From the NCBI RefSeq assembly GCF_029852145.1, contig NC_079970.1:1426001-1490000 (forward strand): DNA of 64,000 bases, read 5' to 3'. A model generated the notes under the pieces. That model worked only from the letters and a program-made list of their open reading frames with translations. It ran no database searches and had not been told where the DNA came from. This DNA comes from Microplitis mediator. Lineage: Eukaryota; Arthropoda; Insecta; Hymenoptera; Braconidae. The position numbers were made by a program, and so were the translations under genes. This document shows, in pieces, positions 1-14,606 of this stretch (the stretch's first letter is position 1; each line of letters opens with the position of its first letter).

Positions 1-235
1 AACAGTCAAAAATGTTTCAAGTCGTGTAGGAACCCTAGCGGATCCGTATACACCGTGTAAACTTAGTGTAAACTCGATATATACCTAGTGTCAGTGTACA
101 TTAGGGGTTTATTTGGTGTATACTCGGTGCATATTGAGTATACACCAAATACACTTAAAGTTTACACTGAATTTACAGCGAGATATACGAATATATGCGC
201 ACGATATACACAGAGTTTACACCGAGTATATACTA
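1..235. repeat. Degenerate short repeats around gtgtaaac/gtatac
   Basis: The stretch is built from loosely repeated motifs such as agtgtaaac, ggtgtatac and tatatac on both strands. I see no coding exon here. It lies downstream, on the minus strand, of the last visible exon of the SMB-TSP1 gene, so it is probably intron of that gene. Confidence 0.4.
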
Positions 236-445
236 AAAAAATTTTTGAAGTCGACTTCTGGATGTAGAGACAGATAGAGAGAGAGAAGTTACTTTTCGAT
301 ACAAGTTCGAGGAAAGTTAACCAAACTATAGATTGCCAGAAATCGTATAGTTTGCGCCCTCTGCACGTTGCTTGAAAATTCAACTTTCGCAGTTGATATG
401 ACAAAAAATGTATTTTTCGCACTGCTGACGTCACAATATTTTTAC

Positions 446-3400
446 CTCGTAATGCTATTTCTGGATCATGTTTATCACACTGTGTGCTGTAGCAATATCG
501 TCTTTGGACTAATGGAGAGCATCCTTTACCCCCATTTTCAGCCGGCCGCTCTATTTTCCTTGATCTTTTCTGTATTCCACGGCCGCATTTGTTGTTGCAA
601 GCTGACCAATGCCCCCACTCAGATGTTATGCAATCATGAACTGTAACACAAACGTCAAATTAACAAATTTCTATTGAACTGAGAGATTAAAATATATATA
701 TAACACTTGACAGAGAATTCATAATAACGTTAAATTTGCATGTTAATTCGAATAAAAAGCGCGGAAATGAATATCCTGTTGATTATAGAACTCGGAGGTA
801 AAAAATGAAGTAACTGCTTTTATTTTTTCTCAATTTCAGAGGTGGAATAAATTTATTCCTTACCATCCAATTTGCAAGTTCGTTCATCACACTTGCATTA
901 CCATGGAAATTTAATTTTTAAGACGCTATCGGGTCATGAGTTACAGGAAATAAATAAGTTTTGCATGTATACAGATATATAGAAGTGGGTAAAAAAAATT
1001 TTTAGTGACAAGTATTTTCCAGAAGACCGTTGGGAAAAAGTAATCGGTGGGAAAATTTTTATCTTTTATTCTGGCGCGAGTTAAGGGTTCTTTGATTGCT
1101 TGTTTGATGTAAAAAGTAAAAAGTTAAAATAAAATATATAAAAAGAATTGGGAAACATTGGCTTTTCAGGCGATGTATGAAGGAGTAGAACGAACGAATT
1201 GTCAGACTGAAAAAAAGAACACGGAGAAAAATGTTGGTTCGAAACCTACCAATTTTTATTATGCTGTCGACCAAACTTGAAACAAGTAGGGAAGCATCCA
1301 AAAAATTACTATGCTCTTATGAAAAATTATTATGCCGCATCACAATTATTATAATGTATAGAAGTAATTGTTATTAAATCTTATCGATAAGTGTTTCGCG
1401 CGTAGTAAATATTACAATACAGCACAATAATTTTTTGGATGCTTCCCTTCCTGTTTCAAGTTTGGTGGACAGCATGATAAAAATTGGTAGGTTTCGAGCC
1501 AACATTTTTCTCCGTGAAGACACTAAGTGGATTGAATGGTGAGAAAAATAAAAAAAGTCCCGCAAAAATCAAAATTATTTTCTTACTCGAAATTTTTTTT
1601 TTCGACGAGTGGATTTAGTGTTGGAATTTTTCAAAATTTAAGTAAATGAAGTTTTCTATTTATTTTTTTAAATAATTTGTTTTTATTTTCATTTATTTTT
1701 CTTGATTTGCTTCTGTTTTAGTCAGTAAATATAAACAGATGTATTGACTCAGTCATTTTTTACACAAAAACCAAAGTCCGGATTTAATTTAACATTTAAA
1801 TTTACTCAAGAATAAAAGCCAACATGTCAAGAAGATCCAACACAGGTCGACGTACACTAAATTTATATAACAAAAATAAACATATAAAAGGTATGAATAT
1901 ATTTTTAATAAAAAAACCTGAATCTTAACATAAAGTAAATATTTTTTTACCCCACACAAAGAACTCATCTTTTATTAAAAAATTTAATTTTACCAGGTCG
2001 CCGCTACACTCTTTCAGCAGACGCGCAGGCTGCATTGTCAAACCTCCTTGAGGACGTTATCGAGAATACTCTAGAGGATGCTAAAAAAATGGCCGAGACG
2101 GCTGGCAAGAGCAAAGTGTCTATCGAAGAGATTGAGAGGGCGTTGAAAAAATTGTGCAAAAGTTTCTGCTCGCAAAGCTCCGTCTCGAACGGTCAGTTCA
2201 CCACCGGACACTTTTATCGGCCTCATCTCAAGAGACACTTGGGCTCCTAAACACAACTCGAAATACTTTTCATCAAAACAACGCTAAATTTTCCCTCCAC
2301 TGTCAACAATTCGCTGTCAAATCAAATAAACAAAATTTTTTTTATTATGCACTTGTGTTTTTATCTCTTAATCTGAAAATATTTTACAGAGATAACGAGT
2401 GAATTAAAGGCAGTTACGATAACTACTGAATTTTTTTTCACTTCCTCTGCGCACGTACTATCGACAAAGGGACAATATATTTTTCCACTGAGAATAAATG
2501 CACTGTGTGCGGTAAGTTAAGACTTTCTTTCTTTTTATTTGACTTTTTTTTTTTTCCTTAACTCAGTTCTAGTCCCCGAACTCGTTATTTCAGACTATAA
2601 TTCTTTTCCTTTTATTTTATTTTCAACTTTATTTCTTTCTTTCCTTCATTCATTCATTCACAAATGTCTTTTATCGTTATACTGAATAAAATGAAAAAGT
2701 ATAATAATAAAAAAAAATAAACTATACGATGAAAGTATAAGCGGTGGAAGCAAAAGTTGATGGTGAATAATCTCTGTTTAATTATTGAGACTTAAGTAAA
2801 GAAAATTTTCTTGGGAAAAATATAATTATATATATTGAGATTAAGAAAAGACCGGAAGTTTGTAAATGTGTAATTAGCAATCAATAGTTCGCTCTCTTGA
2901 GCTTCATTATTTTTAATCGATACATAATTAAAAGCTTTGCCGTTAATTTTACCCCGTCGTATAATTTTTACTCAATCAGACTTAAATTTACAGAAGTTTA
3001 TACTTTTTAACTAATTTTGCGCTACAATTACCGATGGAATTAAAATTGTGATTTTTATTTTGAAAGTTTGAAGGTACGTCTAGATAACGCAGAGATGAGA
3101 AGCTGTGACAAAGTTTAAATGATGCTATGCAAGGAATTATCGGAGGACATTAGAGGACACAAAGCCGCAAACAGAAAGAGAAATATTCTCTCACCCTCGG
3201 GGAATATGAACGTTAATTTTAATCGGCTGTCTTTAGAGATATCTGTAATAGAAGAATTAATTTTAGTATAAAAACTTTGCATCGAATTAAAAGATTGGTC
3301 TATTTTGCCCTTCCCATACAAAGTCGCAGATTTCGAAATTTTCCCATAGATCGGCCGATGCCTGGCTTACAATGATTGGCCAATCCTTGCACAGTAAAAA

Positions 3401-3992
3401 ACGAATCGTCAAAATGTAAAAAAAACGTGTGTTAAAATTCTGAGTGTTGAATTTTTAACACTTTTGTGTGTCAATTTAACACACAGTATTTATCTTGTTT
3501 GAACTGTTGCAATTGATTGATTTTTTAACACACAAAAATGTTATTTTATTCGAAAGTAACACTTTTTATATGTTACTGTCAAATTAACACACAAAATATG
3601 TTAAAAATAATGTCGATCATCACAAAAGAATTCTTGGAAAATTTTTGTTTTTAACGTATACGTGTGTAACTTTTTTTAACACTCACAACATGTTAAAGTA
3701 ACATATAAATAAGTGTTAAACGTTCGTTTCACACACAGTGTGTGTTGATTTTGACGAATCCTTTTTTACTGTGTGCGACTGCCGTGCTTGGCATACCGTT
3801 ATCACCCGATATTAAGCCGATCTTCGGCCGATGCTTGAAAATTGGCAGCCATCCATGACCCAGTAATGGGCCGATTTTTTTTTGTACGGGTTTGTATTCA
3901 ATTTTGAGTACTTAATTTTTTAAATAATAATTTACCACAGATTTTTCCAATTTTTGGAAATGAAAATTAAAATTTTGTTATCTTTTGTAAGG

Positions 3993-4071
<79 letters not shown>

Positions 4072-7000
4072 TTTAATGAACGGATGATAAAACTACCGCT
4101 GGAAAAAAATAAAATTAGTGGATGAAACAAAACTAAAGTTTGTCCTTAGAGATTCATTAAGTTGATGAATCAAAGTTCGGTTGGTTTTCGAATGCCAAGT
4201 TTTCAGTTAAAATCTCAAAGAATATTATTCAGGTTATTTATATATATATTCACTTTGAGAACAAACATCCTAAACAATTTTCGAGAGATATAAATAAGAG
4301 TAATCCTTAGAGTATGAAAATGCAAATGAAAAATTACAAAGTCAATATAAAATTTTTTTTTATTACTTAAATAAGATTACTCGAATTCTCATTGCCTCCA
4401 TCTCTGCATAATTATAAAATCCTTAATCTTCATAACCATCTCAAGTAGATTATGCGATTCAATGTAAACTAAAAAAATTTGACAAGTTAAATCCGTTGAA
4501 ATGCATTATTATTATTAGTGTTATATAAATATATAGTAATGAGAGTGAAATAATATAATTTCTCTATGAGCATGTTAATTATGGTCTCGAGGGAAGTAAA
4601 ACGGGTATTATTTTATTATATACTCAGTCGTTTATTCAAGGATAAGGACAGGATGGTCTAGTTGTATAATATATATATAAATAAAGACAAGTATATAGAG
4701 AGCGAGGTATTGTTTGAAGAAGCCACAATGAAGATACTGCGTACTTTGCAATAGGATAAATCGAGTAAACAGCTTTTAAAATGTCTGCTGAGCAAATAAA
4801 AAATAACAAAAGCTTTTTTAAGTTAACAGATGTCTTCATTTTTTTTTTATATTCAAAGTTTTAAAATATTTTATGACAGTCGGCAAAATAACCACCCGAA
4901 ATTTTTAGAAAAAAAATTTTTTAGGAATCCATATTACCCCGAAAATACAAAAATGCACGAATTCAAATTTTTTCAAAATAATTTGAACGTGGCCATTTTG
5001 CCCGGACTAAATAACAGATTTAATTTTATCTACAAGTTTTCAAAAAATTTTATTTTAGCAATTGGCAGAACAAAAAACTAAAAGTTGGGATTAGTTTTTT
5101 TCTTTGGATTGTAAACTTTAAATCTGGTACTTTGTACCGTAAATTTGGAGTCTTGATTTTAAATTTAAGTTCCGTGTCCGCTACACGTTGGCAAAGAAGC
5201 AGAAATTGGAGCGAGTGGAGACAGGATGGTAGGAAAGAATAAGAGGAGAACTAAAATAGAAAACGATAACAAGGGTGAAGAAGTAGAGTAGTCGGGAGTA
5301 TGGAGTAGTCTCTAAGAGTCATGATAGCAAAGCGAAGCAACGAATGGAAGTAGATAGGAATAGGCTATAGGACTATGGGATTACCGAAGCGGATTCTCAA
5401 ATATGCTAACAGTGGCATTAACCCAGAGCTTGGATGAGATTACCAAGTATAATGCTTCTTGCGTACTCTCCGCCCCCTCTTTATATTCTCTCATTGCGGA
5501 GCAACTTTACTTCTCATTTTTATTTATAACAACTCGCTAATCACAAATATATCACTAAAATAGTTACAACACAGCACTAATTATTTTGAGCCAAGAAAAA
5601 AAAGTCAAAAATTTTTATAGCTGTCCCTGCAGGTCGTGCCCGAAAATTCCCGCGGGAACCGTTCAAATCGGTCGATTCGATTAAAAGATATAAAAGGGTC
5701 ACAAGGAATTGGACCTAAAAAAGAAATATCTTCCAGGAAAATGTCGAAGTTGGATTCGATAACTTGTTTTTTTTTAAATTATAAATTTTCTTTGGAAAAA
5801 ATTCAAAATTAATAACTATTAATTTTCTAAATTGTTTTATCGAGTGAATATTCTGTTTCAATTTCTTTCGGTAAGTTTATGTACTCGCCTTTATCATTCT
5901 ATCTGTGTCCATATATATGTATATATATATTTTATTAAAGTGGTATATTGATAGAAAACCTGAAGCGAGCGGATAGAGTGAGACAGACATAGATAGAACT
6001 CAGTAAAACTTTTCACCCGTGTATAATTCATAATAAATTCGGTGGGAAAACTTTAAACTTGAATTACAGAGGGAGTTAATCGATATCGCGTTAATAGAAA
6101 ATCTTTATAACAAGTTAATAAACTATATGATTTATTATTTTTGAAAACTTTATTAATTACATTTATTTTTATAAACTTTCCTCTGGTAATTTTGTAATTC
6201 AGTCAAAGGGATTTTTATTTTTTTGACCAATACACTGTAAAAAAATGGACTCATTTTAACTCCGCCCGGTGTTAAAATGAAATTAGGTACACTGGTGTAA
6301 GAGGCGTAATTCGGCGGTGTTAAAATACCGGTGTTAAACCAGTGTAAAAGCAGGGTAACCGGTGTAAAAGCGGAGTAATATCGGTGTAAAATCGGAGTAA
6401 TATCGGTGTAAAATCGGAGTAATATCGGTGTAAAATCGGAGTAATATCGGTGTAAAATTGGAGTAATATGGGTGTAAAATTGGAGTAATATCGGTGTATA
6501 ATCGGAGTAATATCGGTGTAAAAGCGGAGTAACCGGTGTGAAAGCGGAGTAATACGGGTGTAAAAGCGGAGTAATATCGGTGTAAAAGCGGAGTAATATG
6601 GGTGTAAAATTGGAGTAATATCGGTGTAAAAGCGGGGTAACCGGTGTGAAAGCGGAGTAATATGGGTGTAAAATCGGAGTAATATCGGTGTAAAAGCGGA
6701 GTAATATGGGTGTAAAATTGGAGTAATATCGGTGTAAAATCGGAGTAATATCGGTGTAAAAGCGGGGTAAACTGCGTCTGCTTAGAGTATTAACTTTAAA
6801 GATTATTAAACACAAAAAATGTCAGTTCTGTATGAAAATTAATAAAGGGTATCATTTATTAACGAGTATAGTGATCGAGTAAGTAAAAATATTCACAAAG
6901 TAAAATATTTTAACACCCGTAAAGAATATCTACACCGACGGCGGCGTTATTTTCACACCGCTTTCGGTGTTGAAATTTAACACCGCCGATTTTAACACCT

Positions 7001-10000
7001 ACACCGCTTGGACTTACCCCGGTGATTTTTTACAGTGTAGGGTCTCTGCTTATTTTACTAATGTGACTTGCAATATATAAGTGTGTTATATTTTTCTATT
7101 TTTATTTTTTAAAAATTAAATTTAAATATTTGAATTTCGAGTGAATTTTTTTTTTTTTTCATATGAATAATTTTTTAGGTCGGTAAAATAAGTAAACAGA
7201 CGTATAGATAAATGAAGAATCCCGCGGAATCATTATAATTGAATGGGTTATATACGTCAACATTCCATAAACGAACGTACAAAACCATGCGCCCTTAATG
7301 ACGATATTAATTGACGCGTTTTCCAACGGCTTCAACTCTGCAAAACTTGTCTTTACTCCTCTTCATATATATATATATATATTTATATAAATAAATACGA
7401 ATGACGATCATACTGCGTACTAGATCGTGTGCGCTCGTAGAAGAGATGAAAGATGAGAAATGAGTTCCAGTTGCACAGAAAAAAAAAGTTAACGAGACTT
7501 GATATGTCTGGCAAAAAATTAATTACTCGAAATCTTGGAATTGATTACTTATGTGCTGGAAAATAAACATTGATGGAGCTGGGACAGGAGTCGGAGTTTG
7601 AATCGCAGTTGGAGACAGATCTATTGCAAGTAAATGGGAGATGTAATATAATAGGATATATTTGTAGGTAGAGAGAAGGTAATTGAGTTGAGTTATTGTT
7701 GATATTGAGAGGAGAGATGAGAGTATGTACCATGTGATATAAATGTGAAATACAATCAGTATATATACTTGTATGTTGTTAGTATACTCTGATGACTGAA
7801 ATGTTATCCAATCCGCAGTGAAATGGCTATCGATTATTTGTAGACGAAACTATCTAACAAGTTTGTTTGTTTGTTTGTTTGTAAGTTTTAGGTCGAAATG
7901 AAAACTCATAAGTTTCTCCGCAGTCACTTTAATCAAACTTTTATATAAAAATTACTCAAACATTTTTTTTTTCATACAAAACAACTTCTTAACTTTACAT
8001 CGTTACTTTTTGAATTTACTCATTATCAAAATATAAATAATTTTATTTTCAAACTTTTTAATACAAAAAATATAAATATTTGTTATGAATTTTTTTTTAA
8101 TTTTGCCGCCAAAGTCGCGGATTGATAAGAAATTTTTCAAATTTTTTTGTAACTAAATTGTAATTAAGCCCGCAGTGATTTGGAAAATTCAAAAAAAATT
8201 TTACCGTTTTTACATTTTTTTTTAAATAATCAAACTTTTATATAAAAAATTACTCAAACATTTTTTTTTTTCATACAAAACAACTTCTTAACTTTACATC
8301 GTTACTTTTTGAATTTACTCATTATCGAAATATAGGGGAGGGTGGGGCAGAGCGGCCCCCATGGGGCAGAGCGGCCCCCCTGAAATTTTGACCAAAAATA
8401 AAATTTGTTTTTTTTTTGACTAATTACTATAAATCCAATATGTTTGCGCATTTTTACCCCTACGCATGACATTTGGGGCAAAATGGACAAGCCCAAAATT
8501 TTGAAAAAGTGATTTTTTCATATTTTTATCGTCAAATTAAAAAAAAATTATTATAATTCCACTTTCTAGCCCTACGTATAACACCTGGGGCAAAATGGAC
8601 CAGCCGAAACTTCCGAAAAAATTATTTTTTCATATTTTTCGGCCGTTTCTTTATGTAAGAGACAAATTTGGTCACTAAAAATTTATAAAAATTAAATTTT
8701 TTTTTTTAGTTGATAAATTTTTGAAATAAAGTAAAATTATAGAATTGATTTTTTTTTTCATTAAATAACAATTAGTAATTAAGGTAATCGAGAGTGAACG
8801 ATTTTTTACGCTTTAAAAAATTTTTTTCGAGTAATATAAAACCAAAAATAGTTGTCAAGAGTAAGAAATACATTCTTAATGATGAAAACAATTTAAAAAA
8901 AAAAAAACGAAAAAAAAAAATTTTTTATCACTTTTTGAAGGGGGGCCGCTCTGCCCCACAAAAAAAAAAAAAAATTTTTCAGAATTTTGGCAAAATGTCC
9001 ATAAATTTGTTCGAAATAGGACAAAAGTAAAGTGATCATATGGTTGAAAGCCAAAAAAAATAATAATTGGCTTAGGGGGGCCGCTCTGCCCCACCCTCCC
9101 CTACATAATTTTATTTTCAAACTTTTTAATACGAAAAATAAAAATATTTGTTATGAATTTTTTTTAAATTTTGCCGCTAAAGTCGCGGATTGATAAGAAA
9201 TTTTTCAAATGTTTTTGTAACTAAAATTGTAATTAAACCCGCAGTGATTTGGAAAATTCAAAAAAAATTTCACCGAACATTAAATGATAGTAATTAATTT
9301 TTTTTTTTTTTATTAATGATAATTGACAGTCGGTCAATTAAATGATTGAAAAAGTGGTTGATATGCAATTACACGAGGATATAGTTTTAAAAGTGGGTTA
9401 TATGAGTAGAATAATTATCAATAAATATCTAATTGAGTCCATTTCACATAACATGCGAGACGCGATTATAACTCTCTATACAGTCTGTTGATGACGCTGA
9501 TAATAATAATAACGTTGATGATACTTAATCCTATTGCGGTTAAATACTCCATGTAGTCAGTGTAACACCGTCATAACTCGGCCACTAATCGCATTTGCGA
9601 AACGATAAACATTATATATAATGCACCCTATTTATAAATTAACAACTAGTTTATTTCATATTTTCCACTCTCTAGTACTCCGCGACTAAAAAATTATTTT
9701 ATTCCCACAACTTTTTAATTATAAATTCAAAGCTCAACAAAAATTATAAGGATTTGGATTATAAAATATATTATTTAAATATTATTATTTTAAATAATTG
9801 GGGTAATTAATTATTTTAATATTTTGTTGAGTTTCAAAGTAGAAATTTTTTGAAAATTTTAAGCTCATTAACGCTTTTTAAATTATAATTAATAATAATA
9901 ATGATTATAATAAATATTAATTAAGGAAGTATCGATTTTAATTACAATCTAGTTCAAAGTGTCCGTCATACCCCAGAGACTCCATAATGTCCGGCCCTAA

Positions 10001-12988
10001 TTTTTTTTTAGGCAAATAAATTTTTTTGGGCGGTAATTATTTAAAATTTAAAAAAGAAATTAATTGGCAATAATATATGTAAATATGAAGAGTGGATTAG
10101 TATCGGAAATGTATAATTATATTATTCTCGATAGCAGATTATTTGATAAAATTTGATTGGATAAGTATAATTGAACTTTTGATAATAATGATAATAATAA
10201 TAATAAGTAAAAGTAATAATCGTTGTATTTAATGACAGAAACTGAGTGTGAATTTAAAATGAACGAATGATTGAGTTTGTCCTTATTGTAGAGAAAGAAA
10301 TTATGCATGAGAAAAAAAAAGGTTTTTAATAAAAAAATAATAGTGAGCGAAGATAAAAATGTGAGCGGGCAGGTAAAAAAAATATTATTACTGTAATTTC
10401 TGAAGCGTATAATTGGCAAACCCACGAAAAATTAATTGAAAGAGTTAAATGTATGCTTTAATTAACTACTAATTTTGGTAAAATAAAATATTGTTTTAAT
10501 AATTAATTGAATGTTAGGGGTGTAGAAATTGTGTTCGAATTGAATAATTCAAATTTTCGAATTACTTTTCAATTTTTGAATTATTTGTAATTTTTAAAAT
10601 CACTCGATTTTTTAATTTTGAAAATTCTGATCAACTTTCAAAAATTCAATTTTTACTTAAAGCGGGGAACTTAATTTTCAAAGTAACCAAAAATAATTAT
10701 TTCGTAGATTCGTCTTTCGTGAGTTCGATTTATACCTCTGACGAAATTTGAATTTTTGAGAAAAATATTAAAATTTTAAGTCATTCAAAAAAAAATTTTG
10801 GAATTATTTGTAAATTTTTGAATAATTCGAGACTTTACAAATAATCTGTAGCTTCGAAATTTGAAAATTTACGAATAATTCGAACTTTGAATCGAATTAT
10901 TCGATACAAATAATTCGTCAGCTCAAACTATTTGCACATCCCCATTAAATATTTATTTTATACTCACAGCTAAACTTAAATTTGTCTCGATATTAGTAAT
11001 TAATATTGACGTATTACTTAACTTTATTTTTATAAAAATATTAAGCGCAAAAACAATTATAAAAGTTATATGAGATAAAATAGTTACGTCAAATCACTTC
11101 ACGGCGTAAGAGACAAGAGACATAAAAGTTTTATAAAGCAAAAAAAATAAAATAGAGGAGATATAGATAAAAATCGATGAGAAATATAAGAAATAAGTAG
11201 GAAGGACGAAATAGGATCATAAAGTGGCAATCGACATAGACAGTTGAATCGATTTTTTATATGTCGTGTTCTCTTGGTCTGAAAAAACGTGTGTGTGTGT
11301 GTGTGTGTTTGATGGTAGTTTGTGCAACAAAATAAAAAGCTACCAACTAAAATTCTACTTACAATATACACAGGATATAAACGCGATTTCACCTCTCAAG
11401 ACAGACATTTCGATAATACTTTTTCTACATCATACTGTCGATAGTGCTATTACACGAGATTGTTCAATCGAACGTTTATTTTTTAAACTTCCACTAATAC
11501 TATACTTAAAAGAATATTGTTAACTATCGGATAGACATTTCTGATAGTTTAGACTAATAGTTTTTTCGTTTCAGGAATTTTTATAATTCATTACAAGTTT
11601 TTTTCGCGAATAGCCGAGAAAAAAAACTCAACTATTCTGAAAATCTGTAATTAACGTCAGTTAAAAAAAGGCGACCAGAAATTCCGGGGCAAAATGAACC
11701 TAAAGAAGTGAAAATGAATTACAATTGGAAGTGAGGAAATTTAAGAGACAAAAGATCGAGTTTAAAAAATCGAGGGATTCGAGACGTTTTGTAATATTCA
11801 TTTTTTTTTATTTTTTACAAAAATATAGCGAAGTACTTAAAGTACATCGTCAACACGAAAGTTAATGCGAAAGCACGACGGCATCTTAGGTGATTTTTAT
11901 GCAACAATCGCGTGCTTCCTTTTAGCTTTCCCGTCAATTCTCTTCGCTCGACTTTTTTTTATTCTATCTATTTTTTGTTTCCCATTTAAACCCAAAAAAA
12001 TCTCGTAAGAATACAAATTTTTTTAATCTTTTTCCTCACTCGTTGGCGTATTAAATTTGCGTCTTAATTTATTATTATACAGAAATCTATCATAAATATT
12101 GACATTAGATCTCAGGAAATTACGCCCTGGATCTGTACCAGATATTAAATTTATTTTTGCTTAAAATTTTTTCATTATTTTATAAAATGAACTGAAGCAA
12201 ATAAAAGTAAAGTTTAAAAACTGGTAATTATTTTCGTGTGCATGTGAGTTTAATTAAAATAGATGAACAGGAGGTGAGAAAATAATTAATAGTCAGGTTT
12301 TGTTGATTGTTGTGGACAACAGGATACGATTGTTCAGCCACCAGCAAATTAATTAACTCGTTACTTGAATGTCACTCAAATGTTAACGTAAATTAAACGT
12401 TAAAAGCCAAAATACAAAGACGCAGACGATGGCCTGTCTATCTATACATACATACATGCATACATATTTATATTTCTATATATATACATATATAATGAGA
12501 GAAGCAGAGCAACGAACATGAGCTTGAAAATTTCTTACTCGGCCACGTGTAATGTCTTAAGCACCAAAATAAATTAATGTTTACGATATACATAAACTTT
12601 TCAAGGGCTTGCTGAGTATAATGAGCCCAAGTTAAATTACTGAGCTTTAAATAAGACTCTCATCGGGACAGAAAATAAATTACTTCATTTTAAAACTAAA
12701 AAAAAATTTTCTTCATTATTTTTATCAATTTTTTTTTTATTACAAATAAAAAAAAATAAATCGGATTAAAAAATATTATTTTGAAATACTGACGTAATGG
12801 GGTTTGCATTTGAATAAGCTTGTAATAGAGAAAAGGGCACGACCGGAAGCTGGAGTCTGAAAGATCAGTAACCTCACAGCAACTTTATTACGTCAAGTCA
12901 TGCATAACCCAATTTTTTATTCATTATTCTCAAGCTGTTACACTTTCTATTTTATTATCATCATCATTATCATTATCTATTATTATCA

Positions 12989-13020
<32 letters not shown>

Positions 13021-14575
13021 TATGGTTATCATCTATTGCAGATGTTAAATTATTTACTCCAATTTATCGGGCGATAAATTTATACGATTAATATTTGCTT
13101 AGTCCATTTATATTTATTTTTATCTCGAGTTATTTATTTTTATGGAGGCATGCATTAAATTAGACTGATGCTGAGGCTGAGACCGAGGCAGATCTTTTGT
13201 TGAATGAGCAAGTTCATTAATAAAGGTCTCTGATGTACAACGTTCAGTTGGGAGCCAGAGAAGTAGAAGCTGATGATACAAAGCGAGGGCGGAATACAAA
13301 GAAACAAAATAAAGATAAAAAAAATAAGTATAATATTGAAAGGTAGATAAGAGGCGCGGCCGGGGATTTTGGGTAAAACTCCCTGTTGTTTTCTGATTAG
13401 CATAACCGGCCCTACTAGTTTTTTTTTTTAAATTACAAATATAGTCTCCGATCTTTGTCTTATAAAAAATATATAGATATATATTTGTATGAGTGGATAA
13501 GAAACACGAGCGAACAAAAAAAAATTTGTAATGTCATTTTATATAGATTTTTAATTAAAAATTTTTTTATAAATTTGAATTTGAATTTTTGAATGAAAAA
13601 AATTTTGGCGGTAATTTATATGAATTTTGTGATTTGTAATCACGGGCGGGAAAATTAATTTAATTTTGACGGATAGGAAAATTTAATTACTTCTTAATGT
13701 GATTTTTTTTTTGGATAAATAAAAAAAATGTGATGAGAATAATTTAAGTTTAAGTGAAGAAAAGTAAAGAGCTGGATAAAACAAAAGTAAAGAAAAAGTT
13801 TTAGCGGTGAAATATTTAAAATGGTTGTTTGAGAATAAAGTTAAATTTTAGAAATTCTTGTTGAACGAGTTAAAAATTCTTTCCACATTTGCGTGTGTGT
13901 TGAGAGATGAGAGCCTGTGTGCTGTGTGCCATTACATTGAGCGTGTGGGCAACGACGTCAAGTAAACTCACACACGCGAGACCGCGAGAACTCGGTGCGG
14001 GGGTGGGGCGGGCGGGGGTGAGTATGTAGATCCACGTATCACGTACGTCAGGAGAGCGATAGAATGGGCTTAAAAAGAGTTCGGAGAATAAAGAAAAGAC
14101 ACGTGAGTGGGTGTGAGGACAAAAAATGATAAAAAAAGTCGAATGATAAAAAATAAATGAAAAAAAAAAAATTTGCATTCCCGACAACGGCAGATGCTGA
14201 TGTCGTGGGCTTTAGAGATGTGTACCTCTAGATCTTTACTCATAATGCGAGATCAGACAATGAAATTTAAAATGTATATATTTTATTTATATAAATATCA
14301 CTATTTAATTTTACTCTAATTTATATAATTTTTTTTAATAAAAAACTCCTTTACTTTGTAAAAAAAAATTTTTAATATTTCTCTCAACTTTTAATTAAAA
14401 ATTTATTGATTTAAATTTTTTCTTGAAAAATTTGTTACTTGGATTTTTAATTAAAAGACCTTTTAAAAAATATAAATTGCCAGTTTATAAATAAAATATA
14501 CATTTGAAATTAATTTTTTTTAGTTAAAAGTATGCAATTAACTTTGACCTTTTACAGAGCGATTTTTTTTTTGAA

Positions 14576-14606
<31 letters not shown>

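Noticed and set aside
6153..6815. 220-codon minus-strand frame rich in Tyr, Thr and Pro
   Set aside because: It reads through the 22-bp MITE array; the repeat, not selection, keeps it open.
11266..11523. Plus-strand frame with CVCVCV
   Set aside because: It translates a GT dinucleotide run; no protein features beyond it.
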